Below, piece by piece: positions 41,053-48,037 of a DNA stretch of 50,195 nt. Source of the stretch: Candidatus Magasanikiibacteriota bacterium (GTDB lineage Bacteria; Patescibacteriota; Patescibacteriia; Magasanikbacterales; GWA2-37-8); contig SICD01000003.1 of the NCBI GenBank assembly GCA_009694865.1, forward strand, positions 1 through 50,195. The letters are read 5' to 3'. The first letter of the stretch is position 1. Each line of letters begins with the position of its first letter. Position numbers and translations under genes: made by a program. Under the pieces are notes generated by a model. That model was not told the origin of the DNA and did not search any database. It saw only the letters and a program-made list of their open reading frames with translations.

Positions 41053-41478
41053 TTAATTATATTCTTCATACTCAATTTTCATCCCGCCTCTCTCAAACTC
41101 CCCAACCAATTCATTTATAACCTGACCATAATTAAGAAACACCGGAATGGTAAAATTCGATCCTTCTTCTCTCGCTAATTCCACTATTTTATTTGCTACA
41201 GCCAAATATGATGGTGGGCCAGATTTTTCGAAAACAGAAAAACTGATTCTTTGTTCTATGGCTAAACGTAAATTTTCGTTAGTACAGTGCCCGCGCAACA
41301 ATTTAATACACTTAAGTTTTTGGGCCGGGCTGCCTTCAAATTTTTTTATAATTATTCTGTATTGCTTAATTGTTTCCGACTTATCTTTTGCGGAGTCTTC
41401 TCTGCGCTGTTTATTTGCTGCCTCCCTCAAGTACGCAAAAGGGTCTTCATTACGAGTAGAAAATGGTGGTTTGGACAT
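41053..41478 (-). CDS. unknown protein in the thrS operon
   Basis: 141 residues, charged, probably alpha-helical, no signal peptide or membrane helix. Segments: KDKSETIKQYRIIIKKFEG, LKCIKLLRGHCTNENLRLAI, LAVANKIVELAREEGSN. No family recognised. It lies directly downstream of the T-box terminator and 25 bp before thrS, so its expression follows tRNA-Thr charging. A role linked to threonine or tRNA-Thr is possible only by context. Confidence 0.75.
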   Translation of the reverse strand: MSKPPFSTRNEDPFAYLREAANKQRREDSAKDKSETIKQYRIIIKKFEGSPAQKLKCIKLLRGHCTNENLRLAIEQRISFSVFEKSGPPSYLAVANKIVELAREEGSNFTIPVFLNYGQVINELVGEFERGGMKIEYEEYN

Positions 41479-41495
41479 AAATAAGAGTTAAAAAT

Positions 41496-41683
41496 AAAAA
41501 AAACCCGATAAGCCTAAAACAGGCCGTATCGGGGTCTGTGATAAATCACGGACGGTTCCACCCGAAAGTTTCGCTCATTCACCAGCTGTCATCCCGACCG
41601 AAGTGCAGGGATCCCTCGACTTCGCTCGGGATGACAGTTGAATTTATTCACAGCGAGATTGGTAGTCTCGCATCAACCAGACT
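41496..41683 (-). promoter_or_regulatory. T-box riboswitch (Thr) with very short Stem I and a palindromic insert
   Basis: Minus strand, in transcript order. Stem I: GCGAGA-CUACCAA-UCUCGC (41671-41653), with the Thr codon ACC (41663-41661) in the terminal loop. Linker with a palindromic element (41637-41586). T-box GGGTGGAACCG (41563-41553). Antiterminator: CGGG (41564-41561) pairs with CCCG (41533-41530), GTC (41553-41551) with GAC (41536-41534), enclosing hairpin GTGAT/ATCAC, leaving TGGA as the bulge for the tRNA 3' end. Terminator: CCCGATA (41533-41527) pairs with TATCGGG (41510-41504), followed by eight T (41503-41496). CCCG is shared, so the two folds exclude each other. Uncharged tRNA-Thr should favour transcription. 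Confidence 0.85.
41586..41637. repeat. palindromic element, GTCATCCCGA family, inside the T-box linker
   Basis: CTGTCATCCCGA and TCGGGATGACAG are perfect inverted ends around AGGGATCCCT. It stands between Stem I and the T-box antiterminator. Confidence 0.9.
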
Positions 41684-41689
41684 GAATCT

Positions 41690-41718
41690 ACTATACAAAA
41701 TAATGAATTGACTGTCAA
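41690..41718 (-). promoter_or_regulatory. promoter of the thrS operon
   Basis: Minus strand: TTGACA (41718-41713), a 17-nt spacer and TATAGT (41695-41690). The predicted start is only about 12 nt before the specifier hairpin. Confidence 0.85.
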
Positions 41719-41721
41719 GGG

Positions 41722-41826
41722 ATTGCCACGTCCCCCGCAGCTGCGGGGTCCTCGCAATGACACAATTGGCCGCCGCTCACAATCTTCTAATCTTTTCCGC
41801 CCGAGGCGGATCAGCCTTGGGCTGAT
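41722..41826. repeat. two further palindromes (ATTGC...GCAAT and CCGAGGCGGAT types)
   Basis: 41722-41769 holds ATTGCCACGTCCCCCGCAG and CTGCGGGGTCCTCGCAATGA, an inverted repeat centred on GCAGCTGC. 41797-41826 holds CCGCCCGAGGCGGATCAGCC and GGGCTGAT, related to the GC palindrome at 2163-2192. No coding signal between 41719 and 41831. Confidence 0.8.
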
Positions 41827-41831
41827 AATCT

Positions 41832-42980
41832 TCACTGGACATTTTTTACGATCACTTTAATCTTATCCGGCACGCTCGGCGCGCTTAACATCCACGAGGG
41901 CGAAAACTTAACATCCACCTGGGCCACATGCTCCAGCCCCAAAACATAACGTTCAATATCGGCTTTTTTCTTGCTCAAAAAGTGTTCGGCGCTTAAGGCG
42001 TCCCCATTAGCCTCCAGCGTTACCCCCACATCTTGGCGGACGCTTAATTCAGCTGTGCCCTCTTTAGCGTTAAAACTAACCACCGTTACCTGCGGCGCGC
42101 CTGCGCCGGCCGCCACAAAGCGCTCGGCTCCCGCGTCAACTTTATCGGCAATTTGTTTATTTACCAAAGCGACAAGCTCGCTCGCGGTATAGCGCACCAC
42201 CACAATCGTGCTGGTACCGCTCACGGTAAAACCGGTCACTTCTTCACCGGCTTTGTGGTCAGCCTTGGCGTGGCTATCTAATACCGTTACAATCTGTGCC
42301 ATTTGATCATCGCTGTCTTTGAGACTCTTCCGAAACGCTTCTTCAACCTTTTGTTTATAGGCAAGTTCGGCGCTCTTAATATCATCGGCGCTTAAAATGG
42401 CTAAACTGGCCACGCCGCCGCTCATTGGGGCAGTACTCTCGGCAAAAATAACCTTTTGTTTGTCGGTAACCAGACCCGGAATAGTAAATGAACTGGGGGC
42501 AATATCATAGGCGGCGCCTTTTTGGTCCGCATACACCCGCGCCGTAATCTGGCCATTGGCCGGGACAGTAACACCTTCGCTTAATCGGAACAATGCCCCG
42601 CCCGGAGTGAGGAAACGCGTCGTTTTAACCAGGGACTGTGCGGTCTTGGTTTTATTAAAAATAACCACCGCGCCAGTCGCTATTCCCGCTACAGTCTTAT
42701 TGCCGGTCGGGTGAAAATCTTCGCTCCACGGAAAAATTTGAGATTGCACACTACCCACCACACTGCTCGCGGCCACCACTTTTGCGCCCACACCAACCGC
42801 CAAGGCGATGCTCTTGATGTCATTTTTCGCCACAATGGTAATGACGGCCTTTTTGGAGGTCATAAAAATAACCAGTGCCAAAAGAATAATAGTGACAGCC
42901 AAAAAAGATAAGGCAATAATTTTATAAAACTTCACCGATGGCTCCAAAGGAGGTTGAGTAGCAAGACGATACGTTATCAT
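41832..42980 (-). CDS. membrane-anchored baseplate-J-like protein
   Basis: 382 residues: a short cytoplasmic tail, one membrane helix (IIALSFLAVTIILLALVIFM, about residues 24-43) and a large outward part. The segment AVVIFNKTKTAQSLVKTTRF to GLVTD resembles the phage baseplate J/gp47 fold as found in many Patescibacteria proteins annotated that way. The second half is helical then beta-rich (VTGFTVSGTSTIVVVRYTAS). Function unknown; a cell-surface or secretion-associated assembly part is possible. It follows pilB on the same strand, separated by an AT-rich repeat, so the two may share expression. Confidence 0.75.
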   Translation of the reverse strand: MITYRLATQPPLEPSVKFYKIIALSFLAVTIILLALVIFMTSKKAVITIVAKNDIKSIALAVGVGAKVVAASSVVGSVQSQIFPWSEDFHPTGNKTVAGIATGAVVIFNKTKTAQSLVKTTRFLTPGGALFRLSEGVTVPANGQITARVYADQKGAAYDIAPSSFTIPGLVTDKQKVIFAESTAPMSGGVASLAILSADDIKSAELAYKQKVEEAFRKSLKDSDDQMAQIVTVLDSHAKADHKAGEEVTGFTVSGTSTIVVVRYTASELVALVNKQIADKVDAGAERFVAAGAGAPQVTVVSFNAKEGTAELSVRQDVGVTLEANGDALSAEHFLSKKKADIERYVLGLEHVAQVDVKFSPSWMLSAPSVPDKIKVIVKNVQ

Positions 42981-43014
42981 AGATCAAAATACAGTAAAAA
43001 ATGATTACAATTAT

Positions 43015-43043
43015 AGTATAACATAAAAATGCCAAAATCCCAA
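43015..43043 (-). promoter_or_regulatory. possible promoter of the baseplate-J-like gene
   Basis: Minus strand: TTGGGA (43043-43038), a 17-nt spacer and TATACT (43020-43015). The -35 box lies in the AT-rich repeat, so this may be a chance match. Confidence 0.4.
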
Positions 43044-43137
43044 TGACAAATGTCAAATCAAGCTCAAAATCCAAAAACGTGTCGTCAATTTGAACTTTGA
43101 CATTGATTTGGCATTTGAAATTTGTTATTTGAAATTC
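43031..43137. repeat. AT-rich inverted repeat, CAAATGTCAAATC family
   Basis: Left arm AATGACAAATGTCAAATCAA; right arm TTGATTTGGCATTTGAAATT. Same family as 2098-2225, 17701-17817 and 44966-45092. Confidence 0.8.
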
Positions 43138-43140
43138 ACG

Positions 43141-44883
43141 TCATTCCGCCACCCGGAAAACTTCTTCAATCGTCGTAATTTTGTCCAAAGCCTTCAAAAG
43201 CCCGTCTTGCACCATCGTCACCATTCCATTTTTAACCGCCATTTCCTGGATGGTATATTCAGAAACTTTACTGCTCAAAATAACCTCTTCAATTTCTTTC
43301 GAGAGATGGAAAATTTCATAAATACTAATGCGCCCTTTATATCCCAAACCACTGCAAGCCGAGCACCCGGCGCCTTTATAAAAATGGAGATTATTTAGAT
43401 CAAACGATAGCTTTTCTTTTTCGGGCAATGCTTCCAAAATTCCTTTCACCCGCGCCAAACGTTCGGGGTCCAGCGTCTCTTCGATTTTGCAAACTTCGCA
43501 AATTCGACGCACCAAGCGTTGTCCAATCACCGCGTTAAGGGCCGGCGCGAGCAAAAACGGTTTGACCCCCATTGATAAAAACCTGGGGATAACCCCCGCC
43601 GCGCTGTTGGTGTGGATAGTGGACAGCATAAGATGACCGGTGAGCGCCGCTTGGATGGCGATTTCCGCGGTTTCTAAATCCCGAATTTCGCCGACCATGC
43701 AAATATCCGGATCTTGACGCAAAATACTGCGGAGCCCCTTGGCAAAACTATAATCATGGCTCGCGTCCACCTGGCTTTGGTTGATTCCATTCATTTTAAT
43801 TTCAATCGGGTCTTCCAAAGTAATAATTTTTACCCCAGGCTTATTTAATTCATGTAACACAGCGTACATAGTGGTAGTTTTACCACTACCCGTGGGACCA
43901 GTGGTAATAACCATGCCATTAGGACGTAAAATTTCCCGTTTTAATTCTTCGTACACTGTGCCGCGCAGACCCAGTTCATCAAAACTCACACCCTTACTGC
44001 CGCTATGCAAAATACGCATCACCACGCTCTCGCCATGAATAGTAGGCAAGGTCGAAACGCGAATATCCAGACTCCCCCCCGATAGTTGCAAAGTAACACG
44101 GCCATCCTGCGGACGATCGGTAACATTAATTTTAAGCGCCGCCAACAATTTTATGCGCGATACAAACCGTTGCCACTGCTCTTTTGGCAAATGCGCTACA
44201 TCGTGAAGGATACCATCAATACGATACCGAACGGCAATATCATCCTGCTCGGCCTCAATATGAATATCGGTAGCGTTAACCTTAAGCGCCGACGCCACCA
44301 CCAGCGTTAAAATATCGGTAATGGTAACATTGCGAAATGACTCCTCCAAACTTTGCAGATTATCCACCCCCGCCACATATTTTTCTAAATCTTCATCGGT
44401 AATAATAAAATCTTTCGAAATTGGTTTTACGATTGGTAAATTGCCATACAATTTTAAAACCCTTTCCAAACTATGCGGCGACATAAGATATGGCCTCACG
44501 GTGGCGTGAAATCGCTCGCCAAGCTGATACAAAACATCATCCAATTCCGACCGCGGCTCTACCACGCCCACCCGCATTTCTTCCGGCGTAAAATAAAAAC
44601 AGGCTATCCCCTCCGCGCGCGCCTGATTCTCGGGGATGGCTCGCAGTGCCTCCGCCGATACCGGAAACGCGCTCAAATCAATATGCGGCATCCCCAATTT
44701 ACGCGCCTCTTCCGCCACCAGTATTTCTTTTTCTTTCAAGGTAATTTCTTCCATTTTGCTCGCAAAAATTTGCTGGGCGCTGTGAGTAGTGTTGCCTTTA
44801 GCGCCCCGGGAACCGCCCGATGCTTTAGTTGGCACACCACTCTTGCTTCTGCTAATATCACTAATTGAAGGAAAATCGGACAT
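43141..44883 (-). CDS. pilB: type IV pilus assembly ATPase PilB
   Basis: The cytoplasmic AAA-like ATPase that powers pilus extension (GspE/PilB family). 580 residues: an N-terminal Ser/Gly-rich tail, a GspE N-domain (FPVSAEALRAIPENQARAEG), then the ATPase with ATDIHIEAEQDDIAVRYRID (Asp box), Walker A TTGPTGSGKTTTMYAVLHEL, LEDPIEIKMNGINQSQV, Walker B VGEIRDLETAEIA and the His box GHLMLSTIHTNSAAGVI. The zinc tetracysteine is present (CEVC and CSAC). Complete. No pilC, pilT or pilin gene is adjacent in this window. Confidence 0.97.
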   Translation of the reverse strand: MSDFPSISDISRSKSGVPTKASGGSRGAKGNTTHSAQQIFASKMEEITLKEKEILVAEEARKLGMPHIDLSAFPVSAEALRAIPENQARAEGIACFYFTPEEMRVGVVEPRSELDDVLYQLGERFHATVRPYLMSPHSLERVLKLYGNLPIVKPISKDFIITDEDLEKYVAGVDNLQSLEESFRNVTITDILTLVVASALKVNATDIHIEAEQDDIAVRYRIDGILHDVAHLPKEQWQRFVSRIKLLAALKINVTDRPQDGRVTLQLSGGSLDIRVSTLPTIHGESVVMRILHSGSKGVSFDELGLRGTVYEELKREILRPNGMVITTGPTGSGKTTTMYAVLHELNKPGVKIITLEDPIEIKMNGINQSQVDASHDYSFAKGLRSILRQDPDICMVGEIRDLETAEIAIQAALTGHLMLSTIHTNSAAGVIPRFLSMGVKPFLLAPALNAVIGQRLVRRICEVCKIEETLDPERLARVKGILEALPEKEKLSFDLNNLHFYKGAGCSACSGLGYKGRISIYEIFHLSKEIEEVILSSKVSEYTIQEMAVKNGMVTMVQDGLLKALDKITTIEEVFRVAE

Positions 44884-44965
44884 ATGATTTTACTCTCGCG
44901 AGGAAAATCACTTCGCAGCGACCCACCGGGAGCGGAGAAGATTCCTCTGAAACATATAATTAAAA

Positions 44966-45092
44966 AATCCTAAATTCGAATATCGAAATCCGAAACAAAT
45001 TTCAAATGTCAAATCAAATTCAAAACCCCAAACCCAAATTTGCCATTTAGACTTTGGATTTGATTTGACATTTGTTATTTGGATTTTGAAAT
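44966..45092. repeat. AT-rich inverted repeat, CAAATGTCAAATC family
   Basis: Left arm CAAATGTCAAATCAAATTC; right arm GATTTGATTTGACATTTG. It fills most of the 237-bp gap between pilB and the next gene; no coding signal seen in the rest. Confidence 0.8.
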
Positions 45093-45120
45093 TATAATTT
45101 TAATCTATCACTTCGAGCAA

Positions 45121-46074
45121 CTAACGCTTCAAAATCTTGCCTGCCCAATGCGCCACCCTGCTAGCAAGCCCCTCATGGTACATATGCATAAACAAATACA
45201 TCCAAGCGCTGGTGGTAAAGGCGTTAAATATCGCTCCCAAAAATGCTATCACCAGCACAAACAAAAATACATAGGCCGCCACCGAAATCGCGAGTATGGT
45301 AAGATAACCGGTAAAACCGGCCGCCACGGAAAGAAAAAAAGAGGGAATAAGCACTAAAAATGACCCAAACCACAGAGCGGCGAAAACCAAGGCGTTACAT
45401 AAAAGCAACATAATGGAAAGCTCGAGCGATACCAGCACATGCCGGCGGAACAAATGCCAACCCTCGGCCAGCGCATCAATGAGGCCTTGATTATCTACTA
45501 TGCAATAACCTAAAGTAAAAATAGCGACGGTAGAAATAGCGAGCGCTAAAAATACTCCCGCGGCAATAACTAAAACTTGCAGAAAAAAACCCATAATGCT
45601 GATACCGCCGACGACAGCCATTAATTCAATAATGGCCCACAAAATAATGCTAAGTAACAATTTTTCTAAAACATTAATTCCTAAAATGCGCCAAAAATGT
45701 TTGACTCCTTGCCGCCAGGCGTTGTGGATGCTCAAAACGGTATGGACGTTAAAATAATGTACCGCCGTGGCAATAAGCGCCCCTTCGGCGCAGACCGAAG
45801 CGGCCACAATAAATAAAATAAGCGCGGCCACAATAAAGCTTATCCAGCCAAACCACAAAAATTGATCGGGACTCACAATATGAATCGCCCCCCACGAAGC
45901 CGGCCACCAGGAATTATCCTCAAAAAAAATTTTACTAATAAGCTGACCCAAAAAATTACTTAACCCAAACTGTCCTAAAAAAATAGATAGCAACCCCAAA
46001 ACCCACATGCTTTTGTGGTGCCACGTTAATTTCCAAGCGTGACCCAAAGCCTCGCGATAAGTTGGTTCTTGCAT
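45121..46074 (-). CDS. multispan membrane protein of unknown function
   Basis: 317 residues with about six strongly hydrophobic segments (LWFGWISFIVAALILFIVAA-like region, ISIMGFFLQVLVIAAGVFLA, and AISVAAYVFLFVLVIAFLGA). The layout, a short N-terminal YREALGHAWKLTWHHKSMWV amphipathic helix followed by paired long helices, resembles glycerophosphoryl-diester-phosphodiesterase membrane-domain or DUF975-like proteins, but no catalytic residues are visible. Ends in a basic tail. It is upstream of pilB on the same strand but separated by repeats. Confidence 0.75.
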   Translation of the reverse strand: MQEPTYREALGHAWKLTWHHKSMWVLGLLSIFLGQFGLSNFLGQLISKIFFEDNSWWPASWGAIHIVSPDQFLWFGWISFIVAALILFIVAASVCAEGALIATAVHYFNVHTVLSIHNAWRQGVKHFWRILGINVLEKLLLSIILWAIIELMAVVGGISIMGFFLQVLVIAAGVFLALAISTVAIFTLGYCIVDNQGLIDALAEGWHLFRRHVLVSLELSIMLLLCNALVFAALWFGSFLVLIPSFFLSVAAGFTGYLTILAISVAAYVFLFVLVIAFLGAIFNAFTTSAWMYLFMHMYHEGLASRVAHWAGKILKR

Positions 46075-46121
46075 ATACGTAAGCAGATTATGTTTGTAAG
46101 CAGATTAAGTATACCATACCC

Positions 46122-46150
46122 TTGACAAACGAGCCAAAGTACGCTAGGAT
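46122..46150 (+). promoter_or_regulatory. promoter of the OmpA-like gene
   Basis: TTGACA (46122-46127), a 17-nt spacer and TAGGAT (46145-46150). A perfect 8-bp hairpin GCTGTGTT/AACACAGC (46156-46173) lies right at the expected 5' end of the transcript. Confidence 0.82.
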
Positions 46151-46234
46151 ACTAAGCTGTGTTTTAACACAGCACACCCCCAAACAACCGCTTTTTCCAT
46201 AAAGTGGTTACAACCAATTTCCAAGGAGGACCCC

Positions 46235-47257
46235 ATGCCCCTGCCCACCTGCCTCGTGATTCTCGCGATCGCTCTCGCCAGCTCCACGACCAGCGGCTGT
46301 GCTTGGACCCAGACCAGCGCCAAAATCACGGCCAACCAGGTCGCGATGTCGCGCGAACACAACGAAAAGGGGAAAGCGCTCTACATCCAGGGGCGCTACC
46401 AGGAAGCGATCGTGGAATTCGAAAAAGCTTACGAAAACCTCGACGCTCCGGAGTACCTCTTCAACTTGGCGCGGGCCTACGACAGCGCGAAGCAGTACGA
46501 AGACGCTTTGCGTTTCTATCGCGCCTACCTGGCCAAGGGTACGTTGCCAGAGTCGCCCCAGCGCCAGGCGATGGTACAAAAAATCGCGGAGGTGGAGAAG
46601 TTGATCCCACCGGCGACCATACCGCCCCCGCCATCGCCCCCCGAACGAGCGCCACCCCCGCCCGTGCCCCCTGACATCGACCAGGACGGCGTGCCGAACG
46701 AACAGGACGAGTGCCGTTACACCCCGGCCGGCCAGCACCCCGACCCTCGACCGGAATTCCACGGGTGCCCCATTCGCGATCGCGATGAGGACACGGTGCT
46801 CGACCGCGAAGACGCCTGCCCCGACCAGCGTGGCGCGCCCGACCCCAACCCCAAGAAGAACGGGTGCCCTGGGTTGGTGGAAGTGCGGTACGACTACATC
46901 ACCCCCGTGGCTCACACCGCCTTCTTCGCACCAGGCAAGGACAAGCTCCTACGAAAGAGCTTCCCGGTGCTCCTAGCGGTGGTGGATGCCCTCATTGCCA
47001 GCCCCCAAATCAAAAAAATTGCCATCGAAGCCCACACAGACGGCCGCGGGAATCCAAAAAAGAACCTGGATCTCTCCGAGCGAAGGGCGATAAATGTGAG
47101 ACGATGGATTGTGGAGTCCAGTGATCGGGGAAGATTCCCAACAGCGATGGAAATGCGCGGCTACGGGGGCAGTCGGCCAGTAATGTTCAACACCACAAGG
47201 GAAGGACGCGCCAGGAACAACCGAATCGAGTTCCACATCATCGAAATGACCCAATAG
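46235..47257 (+). CDS. GC-rich lipoprotein with TPR, TSP3-like repeats and an OmpA domain, probably acquired
   Basis: 340 residues. The signal peptide ends in a lipobox-like TTSGC (Cys about C22). TPR-like helices occupy about residues 45-115 (EKGKALYIQGRYQEAIVEFE; LFNLARAYDSAKQYEDALRF). A Pro-rich linker follows, then two thrombospondin-type-3, calcium-binding-like repeats (DIDQDGVPNEQDEC; DRDEDTVLDREDACPD) and an OmpA/MotB peptidoglycan-binding domain (AIEAHTDGRGNPKKNLDLSE with RRAINVRRWI; RNNRIEFHI). This order is typical of outer-membrane proteins of myxobacteria and related lineages. Codons are GC-rich and a strong Shine-Dalgarno (AAGGAGGA) precedes the ATG. Patescibacteria lack a classical outer membrane, so horizontal gain is likely, with a new role in wall binding. 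Confidence 0.9.
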   Translation: MPLPTCLVILAIALASSTTSGCAWTQTSAKITANQVAMSREHNEKGKALYIQGRYQEAIVEFEKAYENLDAPEYLFNLARAYDSAKQYEDALRFYRAYLAKGTLPESPQRQAMVQKIAEVEKLIPPATIPPPPSPPERAPPPPVPPDIDQDGVPNEQDECRYTPAGQHPDPRPEFHGCPIRDRDEDTVLDREDACPDQRGAPDPNPKKNGCPGLVEVRYDYITPVAHTAFFAPGKDKLLRKSFPVLLAVVDALIASPQIKKIAIEAHTDGRGNPKKNLDLSERRAINVRRWIVESSDRGRFPTAMEMRGYGGSRPVMFNTTREGRARNNRIEFHIIEMTQ

Positions 47258-47358
47258 CCTACCACCAACCCCGAGCCTGACGGAGCCTCGGGACAACGGT
47301 GGGTGATGGGCGCAATATATTAAATTAGTTCTTTAAAAGCTCCGTCATCCACTTGAGT

Positions 47359-47375
47359 TTGTCTCTACGAGACAA
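47359..47375 (+). other. hairpin in the 3' region of the OmpA-like transcript
   Basis: TTGTCTC-TAC-GAGACAA, flanked by CCACT (47350-47354) and AGTGG (47381-47385) that can extend the stem. It lies between the OmpA-like gene and the shared terminator; the rest of 47258-47434 shows no coding signal apart from a CCCGAG/CTCGGG stem near 47269-47292. Confidence 0.5.
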
Positions 47376-47391
47376 TTTCCAGTGGAAACAA

Positions 47392-47427
47392 AATCCCGGT
47401 CGCCTAAGGCGACCGGGATTATTTTTT
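47392..47427. terminator. terminator shared by the OmpA-like gene and the unknown minus-strand gene
   Basis: A perfect 13-bp stem, AATCCCGGTCGCC (47392-47404) with GGCGACCGGGATT (47408-47420), 3-nt loop, then ATTTTTT. Confidence 0.92.
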
Positions 47428-47434
47428 AAAATAA

Positions 47435-48016
47435 TTATTTTATATATGACTTGGCATCTTTTATTAACTGCCGGTCAACTTCTAAACCGGCCCACGCTAC
47501 CATTTTCACGTCAGCTAAATTACTTAATGCCATATTTACGAGCACGCCCTTGGCTTTCAATAAATCAAGCCTGCTAATAAAATCTTTTTCAGACGTTCTT
47601 TCTTTGTATGCTTCCAAGACTGCCTGCATTTCCCGTTTCGTACCAGGATCAAAATCTCCACGTTCTTCTGGTTCAGCCGCCACTATTCGTAAATCGGGGC
47701 GGCGTTTTTCCTCTACCTTTTTTTCTGGTGGAGCAAATTCTAACCCACGCCCTTCCGCTTTGGCGGCATGTAACCCGCTTATAAGCATGGCGTAATCTTT
47801 GTCTCCAAAATAATTTTGGAGGAATTTCTTAACATCAGGATCCGTAATCGCCACATCAACGGTAAAACCGCGATCCGCCAAATAGTTAGCCTTATTTTGT
47901 AACGGCAATTTTCGCGTGGTATGCAAATGATCTTCTAAAATAAGTATCCGTTGCGTGATGGCATCAACCGGTTGCGCGGTATCATTAACCGCGCTAAGTC
48001 TGTCTGGAGAAGGCAT
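47435..48016 (-). CDS. unknown charged protein next to ftsH
   Basis: 193 residues, no signal peptide or membrane helix. Helical and charged, with a low-complexity middle (EKKVEEKRRPDLRIVAAEPE). The two ends look similar in layout: YLADRGFTVDVAITDPDVK near residue 45-65 and LLKAKGVLVNMALSNLADVK near 155-175, suggesting an internal duplication of a small helical unit. No family recognised. It follows ftsH by 21 bp and is probably cotranscribed with it. Confidence 0.75.
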   Translation of the reverse strand: MPSPDRLSAVNDTAQPVDAITQRILILEDHLHTTRKLPLQNKANYLADRGFTVDVAITDPDVKKFLQNYFGDKDYAMLISGLHAAKAEGRGLEFAPPEKKVEEKRRPDLRIVAAEPEERGDFDPGTKREMQAVLEAYKERTSEKDFISRLDLLKAKGVLVNMALSNLADVKMVAWAGLEVDRQLIKDAKSYIK

Positions 48017-48037
48017 ACAATAAAAAATTAAAATAAA

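Noticed and set aside
46208-46915. 235-codon minus-strand frame over the OmpA-like gene
   Set aside because: Shadow due to high GC; the plus-strand frame has a promoter, strong Shine-Dalgarno, signal peptide and known domains.
46235-47257. Assembly contamination
   Set aside because: Considered because of the GC-rich, myxobacterial-like product. The promoter and terminator grade into host-like sequence on both sides and no break is visible, so I keep it as a likely transfer; read coverage would be needed to settle this.
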